Source: Trichobilharzia regenti
Taxonomy: Eukaryota; Platyhelminthes; Trematoda; Strigeidida; Schistosomatidae
DNA: 64,000 nt
Direction: 5' to 3'
Assembly (NCBI GenBank): GCA_944472135.2
Contig: OX235262.1
Coordinates: 164,609,509 to 164,673,508, forward strand
Shown piece after piece: positions 46,412-57,094 of this stretch. Position 1 is the first letter of the stretch. Each line of letters opens with the position of its first letter. The notes beneath the pieces were generated by a model. That model was not told the origin of the DNA. It made no database searches and saw only the letters and a program-made list of their open reading frames with translations. The position numbers and the translations under genes are program-made.

Positions 46412-46730
46412 AGTATTGGTTTTGTAGGGATTTTTGATTGGTTGGAGGAATACACCATGAGCTGACATTAATTAGAGAGCCATTGAAAACCAGCATGGAG
46501 TACTGGACAACTGTTTCGTCCCAGTACTTGGAACTCTTCATCGCTGCGCACCCCACCACCACCACGATTCGAAGCCAGGACCACTGGGACCCGATCCATG
46601 GCTAACCTGCAAATTCCAAATTCTGCCGATTCACGACATAGTGTGACCACTTCACAATGTCCTCTTCGTTGAGCAACTGACCTCACTTTCAATCTGCTGC
46701 ACCCTACCGCTCACAGCTTCCCAGCAGAGA
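46412..46730 (-). mobile_element. SINE family B
   Basis: Minus unit with an internal deletion in the tRNA-like block (the stretch for TTGTAACC is absent). Ribozyme region about 46496-46548 keeps GACGAAACAGTTGTCCAGTA but not the core. Confidence 0.72.
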
Positions 46731-46984
46731 ATTTAAATCAGTTCATTTTATGCTAAAACCTGCGCTGAAGGTGTTGTCCAGAAGGACGACGAAAACACAC
46801 AAATAAAGCAACCAGCTCAGAGGACACAACTAATTGCTAACTAGTAATTACTTACAAAAATGAATCTATCACCTAATAATACTCAGTTGACAATAATCTC
46901 TAAATGTTCTTCTGTTTGTACAGGTTCAGCTAACCTTACAGTTAACTGTGTCATGAACCAACACTGAGATTTATGAAGCAGTGG

Positions 46985-47300
46985 ACAACTGTTTCATTTT
47001 ATTTAAGTTTTATCACAGACTAATGTCAGATAGAGGGCCGTTGAAAAACAACGGGTTTTTTTCCTTTTTAAGGACTCATCATCAGTTTTCACACACCAAG
47101 TTTCGATCCCAGGACCTTCCGGTTACAAGACAATGCTAGTAGACCATTCGACCGCTGGGGTCCGATTGATTGGCTAACACATGAATTCTGACTTTTATCA
47201 CTTCGTGATTTCACCGCTACTGGCACCAACCAATGCCATCAGCGAGAATTTATTCTCACTTCCCACCTTGTGGAACCCACTTATCACGATTACTCACTAA
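46985..47300 (-). mobile_element. SINE family B, decayed
   Basis: AATGTCAGATAGAGGGCCGT (tail), CATCATCAGTTTTCACACAC (ribozyme relic), TTTCGATCCCAGGACCTTCC (B-box region), body to 47300. Confidence 0.6.
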
Positions 47301-47715
47301 AACTCCTCCAACCAATCAAATAAAAAACCCACAAACTAACACTTGAAAATTAATCTGATACTCACTAGCGACTGGCTCTATTCAGGTAGGTAGTTACCTG
47401 GGAATCCATTGAGAAGCCGTGACCAGTAGGTTGAAGGTGAGGCAGTAACTCATCAAAGAAGACATATCTAGTGGTGGTCACGCTATGTCATCAGTTGGCA
47501 GAAGTTAGAATTCACAGACTGGCCATTGGATAGGGTGCCAATGGCTTAATGGTCTACAAGCTGGCTAGCTAGTCTTGTAACAAAAAGGTACTCTGTTCAA
47601 ACCCCTGTAGTTAGTGTGTGCTGATGAAGGGTCCCCAACTAGGACGAAACAGCTGCCCAGTACTCCCTGTTGGTTTTCAGGTGGTTCTTTATCCGATTTC
47701 ATCTCATGAAGGACC
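47301..47715 (+). mobile_element. SINE family B, tail-to-head
   Basis: A plus tail (47301-47345, CTCCTCCAACCAATCAAATA) continues into a complete unit whose head starts CTGATACTCACTAGCGACTG. Ribozyme near 47617-47665: GTCC/GGAC, GAAA and ACAGCTG are present, but the core and stem I are altered and the cleavage triplet is lost. Confidence 0.78.
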
Positions 47716-47840
47716 CACCACAGATTGATGTCAGTTAGAGAACCATTGAAAATTACTTATAGTGGGGAGCGAAATGCCTGTCCAGCGGTCATTGGTTTTC
47801 AATAATTTTCCAGTTCATGTGGGTTCTTGATTAAATTTCC
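47716..47840. repeat. Family B-like foldback relic
   Basis: GATGTCAGTTAGAGAACCAT at 47738-47757 pairs loosely with a degraded tail near 47800-47840. Confidence 0.4.
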
Positions 47841-48360
47841 AAATTTCTAAATGCCACAAATGACTGATTTGTTTAAACTTTATATCAGTGAACAAAATCA
47901 CCGTCTTAAGTATTTAATTTTCCCCTAAACCTACTCACTCCGTCATTCTTTTACAATTGCCTTGTAACCTCATATATCATTTTATTTCCCTTTTGTATAC
48001 ACTAAATTTCTGTTCCGAAAAGAAACCTGGGTCATAGAAGTACTCTAAGAAATGATTCTTGGGAATTACACGATAATGCCTTTCAGTTGCTGGACATAAA
48101 ACTTAAATCTTAGACTACTGGTCACATTTTACACTTGAAAGAGGAGTTTGATGTTATCTAATCACCCAGGTCAAAGTATGTGAAACTGATTATAAATGTG
48201 GAATACATTGATTGGAAGTAAAAAGCTTAGGCTGATCACCTGCATGTCCGGTAACTTAGTCCAAAAACCGAGTTGGTAGAGCAACAAACGGATAATCAGG
48301 AAACAGCTGCTCCAAATCACAACTCAATACGGATTTTCCTGGCAAATGCGATCAACTTTT
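47841..48360. other. Unassigned, no gene seen
   Basis: No recognised element. A possible tRNA-like A box near 48270 is too weak to call. Confidence 0.35.
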
Positions 48361-48588
48361 TTGTTCCTTTACGTTCTCAAAGGAACATAGGGCTTCAAGC
48401 TAGAGGCTTGAAGTTTTTGTAGAAGTGGCGTTTATTTTTACGGGATAGGGTAGCTAGCCTCATGTCCAACCTCCCCTCTTTACCGATCTTATTACTGGCT
48501 TGACGAGGTAAGGAGTCACGTCGGCCTGCGATCGAACTCTGAACCACATGCTTGGCTGGCGAGTATTCTGCCACTGTACCACCTACAT
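48361..48588 (-). mobile_element. SINE family C
   Basis: TTGTTCCTTTACGTTCTCAA, AGCTAGAGGCTTGAAGTTTT, GTAGCTAGCCTCATGTCCAA and head end CCACTGTACCACCTAC. Confidence 0.85.
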
Positions 48589-49114
48589 ACAAATGCGATT
48601 AATGCTGTATTATATTAAGATCTGTCTGTGAATTGAATATTTTAGTCAATGGAAATACACTTTTTTTAGAATGGTTGTCAGCTCTTATTGAGTATGCCAA
48701 ATGCTACCAGATTTAAACCTAACCTTATTCCCTTTTATCTAAATGAGCATCTTTGAATATAGTAGGTTGAATTAATGCTAAATATTAAACTATTCATAAT
48801 TTTTACCATACATTTGATTAACATTTCGTTCAATGTATCATTCATTACCTGTGTAATTCAACTCGGATGAAATTTACTTTCAAAAATTAACCGAGTGACT
48901 GACTGATGAATACTGGCCAGATCTTTAAAATTATAAACTGGTTTAAATTTGGTTAAATACAAACTTCTCTTGACATCTAGTCAGCATTCCCTGTAGGCGT
49001 CAAAATGTACATTCGATAATGTATTTTTTTTAATGCTCTTTGAAATTATCTAAGTTATCATTCAAGTTCTCAAGCTTCTTTTCACTCACAACTTAAATGT
49101 ACATATATATGTTG
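48589..49114. other. Unassigned, no gene seen
   Basis: No recognised element. Confidence 0.4.
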
Positions 49115-49287
49115 TGCGTCGGTGGCATAGCGGTTAGAACGCTCGCCGAGCATACACATGGTCTGGAGATCGATCCCCGGCTGATGCACTCCTTTACCTC
49201 GCTAGTAAGTAATAAGATTGGTAAAGAGGGAAGGTTGGACATGAGACTAGCGACCCCATCCCGTAAAAGTAAACACCGCTGCTACAT
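49115..49287 (+). mobile_element. SINE family C, RTE tail missing
   Basis: TGTGCGTCGGTGGCATAGCG head, GAGATCGATCCCCGGCTGAT B box, body to TAAACACCGCTGCTACATAA, then stops before the RTE-like end. Confidence 0.8.
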
Positions 49288-49384
49288 AATCTTCTAGAAT
49301 AATCGTCATTAACAATATTGGTGTTTATAAATACTATCAGTTTGTTAAGATCAATGAAATTACAGTTGAAGAAAGACGCTTAAG

Positions 49385-50395
49385 TTATAATAAGCATAAA
49401 AATGCAACCTCAAATAGAATATCAAATGAAATTAAGGAAATTCCCACAACTAATTGAGGATCGTTAAAACCTTGATGGCCAAGATAAGGACAGTGTCTGA
49501 ACCAACTTCTTTTGGATACATAAGTTAGTGTGGATACCTGCAGCTCAGCAATACGTAGTAGACGAAGTCTTAAGGTAAAGTTAAGATTAATTGGTATGCG
49601 GTAGGTGACTTTGAAAGCCTCATTTACATTAATCATGTGTTCTGTATCCACGAAATGACATAAAATAGAACTATGAGTGGATTTTGTTTGTCCCTTACTT
49701 AACCACGCAGTATGGTGGTCGGAAATGCGACGACAAACACGCTGGCTCCACAGGATCAGTTAAATTGGTAGATACACATGGGAGAGGCGAAACTGGGCAG
49801 TTTATCTTTAGCTCCAGAAAGCAAAATAGGGGTGGTTTTGAAGACACAGCTTAATTCTTAGGCGCTGCGTTAATATCTCACTGATGTTATCCCTGAGGAA
49901 CTGGAATTGTAAGAATAAAGCCTTTTCAGGAACTGCTGATACTTTGGCCTTCCTTGACTTTTGAGTGATATTCTTATCGATGAATTTTTCTGAGTAACCG
50001 TTCTCACTCAGCAACTATTTAACAATATTAGCTCTTCATTAAGATACTGATCAGAGCAGATTGCTCTTACTCTATGGACCAAGCACTTTATCAGATTGCG
50101 TTTGTATTTCAAAGGCACGAAGCTGAAAAAATGAGTATGCTGATCAGTTGATGTAGGCTTTCTGCATACACTTCTTCTTATTGTACAGTCCTCTTTTCTG
50201 GTCATAAGGATGTCTAGGAATGAAATACTGGAGTTTCTTTCTTTCTCGCAGGTAAACTCTGCTGCACGATGAACATCATTAAATTTTTCAACAAGGATGT
50301 TCTTTGCTTCATCCTCATTTCTTCATAATGAAAAATGTATCATCCATGCATACACTTTATATTAGAGTTGATTAATTCCAGTTTCATTTCTTATA
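49385..50395 (-). mobile_element. Penelope-like element, RT end to C-terminus
   Basis: Minus strand. About 50240-50395 reads NILVEKFNDVHRAAEFTCEK just after a disrupted motif C. 50008-50205 has RRSVCRKPTSTDQHTHFFSF and LKYKRNLIKCLVHRVRAICS. 49808-50014 has SENGYSEKFIDKN. 49385-49651 has MINVNEAFKVTYRIPINLNF and LRLLRIAEL. The GIY-YIG motif itself is not readable. Broken into at least four frames. Confidence 0.72.
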
Positions 50396-50449
50396 TATTT
50401 GAAAGGCTATTTGGATAACAGACTTGGCAGAATGGGTGGTTTATTATTC

Positions 50450-50760
50450 TTTATTATTATTATTCCCTTGAGTTCCGAGAGGAACATAGGACTTCGACAG
50501 AATATCTTCATTTCGCCCTGTTCTCAGAAAACCTTTTAGGTTAGCCCCATGATTGCCTATATGCTTTCATCTCCTCCTCACACTGTCTCTTCATTTTCAC
50601 CCTGGGAAACATGCCCATCTCTTCATTCTCTTTGGAATATTTATTGGGGGGAATAGGTTCTTGATTGCTTTATCCCAAGAGTTCTTTTTCGTAAATCCTT
50701 TCTGGCCTGATCTTCATTATAGAGTGAAGACAGCTGTTGCTGAAATTCCGTAGTCTGTTG
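50450..50760 (-). mobile_element. RTE-type 3' end fragment
   Basis: ATT repeats at 50450-50462, then CCCTTGAGTTCCGAGAGGAA (RTE tail on minus) and decayed C-terminal coding sequence to about 50760. Confidence 0.72.
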
Positions 50761-50975
50761 ACAAAAGTCAGGATTCATCGGCCAGTATATTCCAGATTAA
50801 AAAAATCAGTAAAAGTGTGCTAACCTTGTAACTTGAAGTTTTTGACTGGAATACTTAAAGAAGTCGGTGGAGAATAATTCTGAAGAATTCCAAGCAAAGA
50901 TGAAACAGCTGTTTAATGCTTCCAGATTTTCAGTACTCCACTAAATGATGTCCGTTCGTGATGAAATCTACCTCG
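50761..50975 (+). mobile_element. SINE family B relic
   Basis: GATTCATCGGCCAGTATATT (body), GATGAAACAGCTGTTTAATG (ribozyme 3' half) and a tail remnant GATGTCCGTTCGTGATGAAA. Joined to an RTE end. Confidence 0.5.
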
Positions 50976-51317
50976 ATATCTTCCTTTATTTCTTCTTCTT
51001 CTTCATATAATAATCTACCTATTGCGTGTACTGGATAAATATAATATTAGAAGGTAAACTAAATTAGGGCTTCCTTTTTCGATTAACACTTTATCTTTGC
51101 CACTCATGAACATTTGGACAGCAACAGAATATTGGAACCTAATTAGACCGATTACTGTTGAATGTATAATTCGTGAAGTTTGACTAATGGGACTAGTAAA
51201 TCACATACAATATGGGATCGCAGTAAATTAGTAAAAGTACTTTTAAACCTTAATTGTGAACCTTTACTTGATTCTAGGGTATGGTTAAATTTCAGCTAAC
51301 TAACTTTCAAGAGTTGA
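50976..51317. other. Unassigned, no gene seen
   Basis: No recognised element. Confidence 0.4.
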
Positions 51318-51612
51318 TTTGTAAAGATTAGTTTTGTTTTTACGAGTTTGACCATGGATTGGCATCAATCAGAGAACCATTGAAAACCAGCACTGGTGTA
51401 ATGCACAGCTGTCTCGTCCTAGTACTCGGGACTCATCAGCAGTACGCATCCACTGGAGTTCGAATCAAGGACCTTCCGGTTACAATGCAAGCTGGCTCGT
51501 ATACCATTCAGCCACTGGGACCTGAATCAATGGCCCGATGATTTTCAAACAAGAATGAAACAGCTGTTCAGTACTCCGACATTGTTTTCAATGGTTCTTT
51601 AAATGATATCAA
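51318..51612. mobile_element. SINE family B foldback
   Basis: Minus unit end (51318-51535) joined to a plus unit end (51555-51612). The minus-strand ribozyme (about 51396-51446) keeps CTGATGA and ACAGCTGT but has GAGA for GAAA and G at the cleavage position. Confidence 0.68.
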
Positions 51613-52657
51613 TCCGTAGTCTAACAACCTTTGTTCTACAGGTACTTGTTTTGTACTCAGAAAATTAGCCGACGCATATAACAGGCACTTTCGAAGTAGT
51701 TTTACACTTTGATACATTATAACTGTTGAATAGAACCACTGTCTTTTTGATACCTTTGAATCATTTTGTGATTGTGTTTAGCTGAAGGCAGTTTTGACCA
51801 ACTATACAGTACAACGTAGAGGTCGGTTTTACTACGGTGAGACCACAACAAATAGTTCTTGGTCGTTACACTCACCATGTGAGATCTTAGAAGATAGTTC
51901 AACAAGTAACTAAAGGTGTGTTTGATTCAATCGCTGTCAAGATTCAGACTTCATTTCAATCTCAGTCCAATACATCCCAATATGAGTCTGTTGCCCTCAG
52001 ACTGTCTTAACTAGTCAGAGCAACAGGTCATATAATTTTAACAATTAATGGTAGGTGGGATAGGGTCGCTGCGGTTGCGAGGGGGGGCTGGATAGAGAGA
52101 ATAGTCGTACTCTTATTTTAATTAAGGCATGTATCTCACAACACAAATCATTCAGCTCTCTGTTTTAATCAGTTCAGGTCATTTGAAAACATGATTTCTT
52201 ACAATTCCTCATTGTTATTATTATTATTACTATTTTACCATCTGTAGAGAAAACTCATCTCTTTGTTTTTATTTATAAATTACAAAAATCATCACCATTG
52301 TGGTTACTGACAGTGGCATTCTGTACTCCCGCAACTTTGAATACCCACCTATCTTAAGCATACAATATACAGTAGATGTTTTAAGATTATTATTATTATT
52401 ATTATCATTATTCTTGGAAAGGAATATCAGATCATCAAAGATTATGATTGACAGTTGGAACAACTTTTTTATTTATTAAAAAAAAACATACTATAGAGAA
52501 TAGATTTTTCACTGATAATGGGAACAAAATGCAAGTGTGTACACACACGCGCACACGAACACGCAGACACACACACATACACACAGACAGACAAAGCTAC
52601 ACAAACAAACAAGCAACACAGTTAGCAAAGCATACAGGATGTGTAGCATAGTAGGTA

Positions 52658-52714
<57 letters not shown>

Positions 52715-53189
52715 TTATAGAAGAGAAGACAGAAAAAAGAAATACCCTTCACAGAATCTTGTGTCTGTTTGGTATTTTTGTTCTGGCTGTGTTGATGTGC
52801 ATCACACTCTGAATACATTTCACCTGTTGATTTTATAGAGAAATTATTAGTATACTTATCAGTAATTCATTAAATCTATTGATTGATTTTTAAATAAGGA
52901 TATTCTAAGATGAAATTATCGCTAGTGGATGTCGATCAAGACTAGTTTAGGCTACTTTAGAAATCAATAAAAATTCTTTACAAATCATTCTGTATCAAGT
53001 GCACAATTATAATAACAATAAGAATAATCGCTTCATTCTGAAAAATGCATTTATGCGTAATGCAGAATTTTCAACGAGTATCATTACAAAGTATCTACCC
53101 TTTCTGCAGTCTGTACCAAAGACAGGAGAAGACACATTACACTAGTTACTGACTAGAGTGTCCAGTCAAGAATATATAATAATACAGTC
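51613..53189. other. Unassigned, with simple repeats
   Basis: Contains a CA-rich stretch at 52541-52595 and a (TA)n tract at 52660-52711. No gene seen. Confidence 0.5.
52660..52711. repeat. (TA)n microsatellite
   Basis: About 26 uninterrupted TA units. Confidence 0.95.
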
Positions 53190-53400
53190 AGTCCCACAGG
53201 AGGTTAATCGTGAGCCTGAATAGCTCAGTGGTACCGTCTCTGACTGCCATATCTGGGTGATGCGGGTTCGAATCTCAGAAAGGATATGAGTTCCTTCAAG
53301 GTTGCAGATACGCCTTGCTGACTGGTGAGTGCCAACTAACACGAAACCTAGATCAAGCAAGACTTCCTATGGCCGATTGCCTCAAACCATCTTCAAATAA
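53190..53400 (+). mobile_element. SINE family D, full copy
   Basis: CAGTCAGTCCCACAGGAGGT, A-box-like TGAATAGCTCAGTGGTACCG, B box GCGGGTTCGAATCTC near 53262, then GAGTTCCTTCAAGGTTGCAG, CTGACTGGTGAGTGCC, AACACGAAACCTAGATCAAG. The longest copy of D here. Confidence 0.78.
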
Positions 53401-53429
53401 TATAATAATCGATAATACATCATCTGCAG

Positions 53430-53650
53430 TGCCGCGGTGGCACAGTGGTAGAGTGCTCGCCAACCACACAGGTGGTCCAGGGTTCGCGCCCCACCCCCCG
53501 ACCGACACACTCCTTTACCTTGCTAAGCTAGTAATAAGATTGGTAAAGGGAAAAGGTTGGGCATGAGGCTAGCAACCCCATCCCGTAAAAATAAACACCA
53601 CTACTACGGAAACTTCAAGCATCTAGCTTGAGGCTCTGTGTTCCACTAAT
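53430..53650 (+). mobile_element. SINE family C
   Basis: GTGCCGCGGTGGCACAGTGG, GGTTCGCGCCCCACCCCCCG, GGTTGGGCATGAGGCTAGCA, CATCTAGCTTGAGGCTCTGT and GTTCCACTAAT, where the RTE-like tail stops. Confidence 0.85.
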
Positions 53651-53714
53651 ATTGTTTCACTCAAAGCTTGTTTCAAAATAAGTCCACAATGTATTATTAT
53701 TATTATTGTATCCT

Positions 53715-55718
53715 TTAGTTCCTAGAGGAACATAGGGCTTCAGCTGCGCACCTCCATTGACTTCGGTTTTCTGACAACTTTTTCACCCTGCTCCAGGTCT
53801 GTCCACATGCTTTCATCTCCTCCTCGCATGACCTCCTCCAAGTCACCCTTGGACGACCAACTCGCCGCCTCCCTTTCGGGTTCCACTCGAGGGCTTGTCT
53901 AGTGATGTCACTTGATGGTTTCCTCAGCGTATGGCCAATCCATCTCCATTTCTTTCTGCCTATTTGTTTCACAATCGGTTCCTGATTGGTTCGCTCCCAG
54001 AGATCCCTGTTGCTGATCTTTTCTGGCCATCTGATCTTGAGTATTGAGCGGAGACAGTTGTTAATGAAGGTTTGAAGTTTGTTTGAGATGCTCTTTATGA
54101 CTCGCCAAGTCTCTGATCCGTATAGTAGCACTGACTTCACATTGGAGTTGAAAATCCGGATCTTATTTTTGATGCTGATTGCTGTTGACCTCCACACAGA
54201 TTTGAGAGTAATGAAAGCTTGTCTTGCTTTTCCGATTCTGGCTTTGATGTCCTCGTCAGTTCCGCCTGTAGTTGAGACGATGCTTCCCAGGTAGGTGAAG
54301 GAGGTTGTTTCTTTCAGGTTCTTCCCATTTATGCTTATTGTGGTCTGTTGGTGTTGTTGATGTTGGCTAGGAATCTTCATCATCTCTGTTTTATCTATGT
54401 TCACGTGAAGTCCTATCTTTGATGCTTCTTCTGCCAACTTGTTACTTTTCACTTGCATATCTTCCAGTTTATGGGAAATCAGACATATATCATCGGCGAA
54501 ATCCAGATCCTCCAAGTCTTTTGTGTCAGTCCATTTTATGCCTGTTCCCTCGTTGGTTGCCGTTGTCTGTCGCATTATCCAATCAATTGCAATCAGGAAG
54601 ATCATTGGTGATAGTAGACAGCCTTGCCTCACTCCCGTCCTCACTTCGAAGGCTTCCGTAAGTTTCCCGTTGTGGATTACTTGGCATGCAGCATTGTCGT
54701 ATAACTGTTGGATGAGGTGTATAATTGTCGATGGGACCCCGTAGTAGCGAAGTAGTTTCCAAATGACCTCTCGATCGACGCTGTCGAAGGCCTTTTCAAA
54801 GTCGATGAAGTTGAGATAGAGAGGTGACTGCCATTCCAAGCTTTGTTCAATGATGATCCGTAGAGTGGCGATTTGATCAATACATGATTTGTTTCTCCTG
54901 AATCCAGCCTGTTCCGGACGAAGTTTTTCATCTAGGGCTTGTTTGATTCTCTCCAGGATGATGCGACTTAGTATCTTGCTTGGAATGGACAGAAGCATAA
55001 TTCCACGCCAGTTTTTACATTGACTTAAGTCTCCTTTCTTTGGAAGTTTGAATAAGTAACTGTTCTTCCAATCCTCGGGTACTTTGCCCTCTTTCCACAC
55101 CTTCTCCAGTAGTGGTGTCATCAAGTCCGCTGTTGTCTCTGGGTCTATTTTCAAAGCCTCTGCTGGGATTCCATCTGGTCCCGGTGTTTTCCCAGTTTTA
55201 AGCATCTTGATTGCATTCAGGACTTCTGATTTCGTCGGGGGGTCAGTGTTCACTGGTAGTTCTGCTTCCGTTGTTGGTATTGCTGGACGTGTTGTAGGTG
55301 GCGGACGATTTAGAAGTCTTTTGAAGTGTTCAACCCAGTGCTTTCTCTGTTCCACCTCTTTGGTGATTGACTTTCCATTGTCGTCCTTTATTGGCTTAAT
55401 CTGTGTCGAACGTTTGCCCGAAAGGTTCCTAGTTGTTTGGTAGAGTGTGGCGAGGTCTCCTTTGCCTGCAGCTTGTTCTGCTTCGTTTGCCATGGTTTCA
55501 TAATATTTTCTTTTGTCTTCCCTGGCACTTTTCTTCACTCTTTTGTTCAGTGTATTGTAGCTTGCATTCAGCTCCTGTTTTTGTTGCTCGTCGTGCACTG
55601 GATAATCTTTTGCTTCACTGTCCTTCTCTCTTCTATTAGTTTCCAAGTGTCCGTAGTGAGCCACTGTTTGTCCTGTCTCTTTTTTCTGCCTAGAATTTCT
55701 ATGCAGGTTTGGCTCCAC
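53715..55718 (-). CDS. RTE reverse transcriptase ORF
   Basis: An open frame of 667 codons. It copies element RNA at the target site by target-primed reverse transcription. RT blocks in order: TGKTPGPDGIPAEALK (about 175-190), LRPEQAGFRRNKSC (266-279), LNFIDFEKAFDSVDRE (302-317, motif A), TGVRQGCLLSPM (361-372, motif B), LDFADDICLI (405-414, motif C with both Asp), GLHVNIDKTEMM (436-447). The C-terminus has NVKSVLLYGSETW and a basic RRRVGRPRVTWRRS. No stop interrupts it. Its first 40 or so codons are out of frame with the endonuclease, so the start Met is not the native one. Recent age is likely. Confidence 0.9.
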   Translation of the reverse strand: MEPNLHRNSRQKKETGQTVAHYGHLETNRREKDSEAKDYPVHDEQQKQELNASYNTLNKRVKKSAREDKRKYYETMANEAEQAAGKGDLATLYQTTRNLSGKRSTQIKPIKDDNGKSITKEVEQRKHWVEHFKRLLNRPPPTTRPAIPTTEAELPVNTDPPTKSEVLNAIKMLKTGKTPGPDGIPAEALKIDPETTADLMTPLLEKVWKEGKVPEDWKNSYLFKLPKKGDLSQCKNWRGIMLLSIPSKILSRIILERIKQALDEKLRPEQAGFRRNKSCIDQIATLRIIIEQSLEWQSPLYLNFIDFEKAFDSVDREVIWKLLRYYGVPSTIIHLIQQLYDNAACQVIHNGKLTEAFEVRTGVRQGCLLSPMIFLIAIDWIMRQTTATNEGTGIKWTDTKDLEDLDFADDICLISHKLEDMQVKSNKLAEEASKIGLHVNIDKTEMMKIPSQHQQHQQTTISINGKNLKETTSFTYLGSIVSTTGGTDEDIKARIGKARQAFITLKSVWRSTAISIKNKIRIFNSNVKSVLLYGSETWRVIKSISNKLQTFINNCLRSILKIRWPEKISNRDLWERTNQEPIVKQIGRKKWRWIGHTLRKPSSDITRQALEWNPKGRRRVGRPRVTWRRSCEEEMKACGQTWSRVKKLSENRSQWRCAAEALCSSRN

Positions 55719-56638
55719 ACCGTTTTCAAGTTGTTCCAGTGCTTTTCAACGCCGACCTCTTCGCTAGTGTTGATTTGTGTCTCGGCTTTGTCCTTTATGC
55801 TTGCAATGAAGATGTCCTTTGTAGCCTGGTCCTTCAGCTTTTGAGTGTTGAACTTGGCTTGTGGTCTATCTGCAGCTCCTGATTCCCTGAAAGCTTTTAA
55901 TTTGATTTGGATTGTCCCTTGTACGAGATAGTGGTCTGAGCCAACGTCTGCTCCTCTTCTTGCTTTTGTGTCCAGTAGGCTGCGCCTCCACTTCCTTGAG
56001 ATTGAGATGAAGTCGATTTGGTTTTTGGTTTGCCCGTCTGGTGACACCCATGTAGCCTTGTGGATATCTTTGTGCTTGTATACACTGCCACCAATCACCA
56101 GTTCGTTGAAGGCGCAGAAGTCGGCGAAGAGTTCTCCGTTTTCATTCATTTCTCCTAGAGCTTCTCTACCCATGATGAGTTCCCTTCCCGTATTGTCTGG
56201 TCCCAGTTTGGCGTTCATGTCTCCCATTAGTATTTTCATGTCGCCAGCTGGAGTATTGTCCATTGTTGCCTGTAGTTGCCTGTAGAATTCTTCTTTCTTC
56301 TCGAGGTCTGCGTTGTTTGTGGGTGCATAACATTGTATGATTGACACTTTCCTTCCTTTGGAGTTGAACCTGGCGGTCATTATCCTGGACGAAATCGCCT
56401 CCCATTGTATCAGGGCTTTCGTTGCCGTTGGTGACATCATGATAGCCACGCCCTCGGTGTGCGTGTGGTTATCTTCTGGGTGACCGGAGTAGATCACTGA
56501 CTCACCTGTTGACAATTTGGTGAGTCCACTCCCATTCCATCTGCTCTCACATATTCCCAGCACTTGTATTCCGTATCTTTTCATCTCGTTGGCGATCTGG
56601 GCAGCTTTCCAGTCTCGTACATAGTTCGGACGTTCCAT
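55568..56638 (-). CDS. RTE AP-type endonuclease ORF
   Basis: An open frame of 356 codons encoding the apurinic-type endonuclease that nicks the target. Motifs: LGICESRWNGSG (catalytic Glu), QCYAPTNNAD, MKILMGDMNAKLG (Asp-Asn), KATWVSPDGQTKNQIDFI, and GADVGSDHYLV (catalytic SDH). The first motif, GTWNVRTMYETGK, sits just upstream in another frame (56581-56781), so a single-base loss near 56590 breaks the domain. The end overlaps the RT frame by about 150 bases and is another frameshift. Native protein would be a fusion of both. Confidence 0.88.
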   Translation of the reverse strand: MERPNYVRDWKAAQIANEMKRYGIQVLGICESRWNGSGLTKLSTGESVIYSGHPEDNHTHTEGVAIMMSPTATKALIQWEAISSRIMTARFNSKGRKVSIIQCYAPTNNADLEKKEEFYRQLQATMDNTPAGDMKILMGDMNAKLGPDNTGRELIMGREALGEMNENGELFADFCAFNELVIGGSVYKHKDIHKATWVSPDGQTKNQIDFISISRKWRRSLLDTKARRGADVGSDHYLVQGTIQIKLKAFRESGAADRPQAKFNTQKLKDQATKDIFIASIKDKAETQINTSEEVGVEKHWNNLKTVWSQTCIEILGRKKRQDKQWLTTDTWKLIEERRTVKQKIIQCTTSNKNRS

Positions 56639-56682
56639 GTTCCTACACAGACTTTTTCTTTTGGTGCAAGGAGGTTCACATA

Positions 56683-56738
56683 CTGAAGTTTCTTTAGCAA
56701 TTTTTGTTTACAGGGTGGGGTTGCTAGCCTCACGCCTG
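56683..56738 (-). repeat. RTE leader segment resembling SINE C body
   Basis: On the minus strand CGTGAGGCTAGCAACCCCAC, CCTGTAAACAAAAATTGCTA and AAGAAACTTCAG follow the same order as GGCATGAGGCTAGCAACCCC, CCGTAAAAATAAACACCACT and CCGAAACTTCAAG of SINE C. Confidence 0.65.
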
Positions 56739-56780
56739 AGAAAAGAATGATTACATTAAGTAAAAGTTTAGAGAGAAGCA

Positions 56781-57094
56781 ACTTTTTGGGTTGCTCCCCT
56801 CAAAATCAGAAAATAACGGACAAACAATGAGAACAACATCAACAAAGGAAACAGTTCACAGAAAAAAGGGCAAAAAGCGACGACAACTATACAATAAGAC
56901 AACATGCAATATAGTTCAGTACGTTTAACTAAAATGATATCTTAACCATAAACTCACTGACTTGGAGCAACTTGAACATATAAATCCAACAATATATACA
57001 ATTATAGATGTGTTTATGTTTAAAAATTCCACAAATCCAAACAGTGAGTTATGTGTATTATCTGTCAATAAGATTGTATTTTTTGGATTCAGTG
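56781..57094. other. Unassigned, no gene seen
   Basis: No recognised element beyond the possible RTE 5' end. Confidence 0.4.

Larger units (their letters stand above)
53697..56780 (-). mobile_element. RTE-type retrotransposon, nearly complete
   Basis: A minus-strand element of about 3.1 kb: 5' leader (about 56640-56780), endonuclease, reverse transcriptase and a short 3' UTR ending in ATT repeats at 53697-53709. It is the reference copy for the nine RTE fragments here. Two frameshifts (near 56590 and between about 55571 and 55640) separate the coding parts, so it probably cannot move alone. One long ORF with N-terminal AP endonuclease is usual in RTE. The 5' boundary is uncertain. Confidence 0.87.

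Noticed and set aside
52541..52595. CRISPR-like or satellite array
   Set aside because: It is an irregular CA-rich simple repeat without spacers.
54419..54744. Plus-strand open frames of 80-101 codons inside 54.4-54.7 kb
   Set aside because: They are antisense to the RTE reverse transcriptase and follow its codon structure.
55084..55844. Plus-strand frames of 119 and 135 codons
   Set aside because: Shadows of the RTE ORFs on the other strand.
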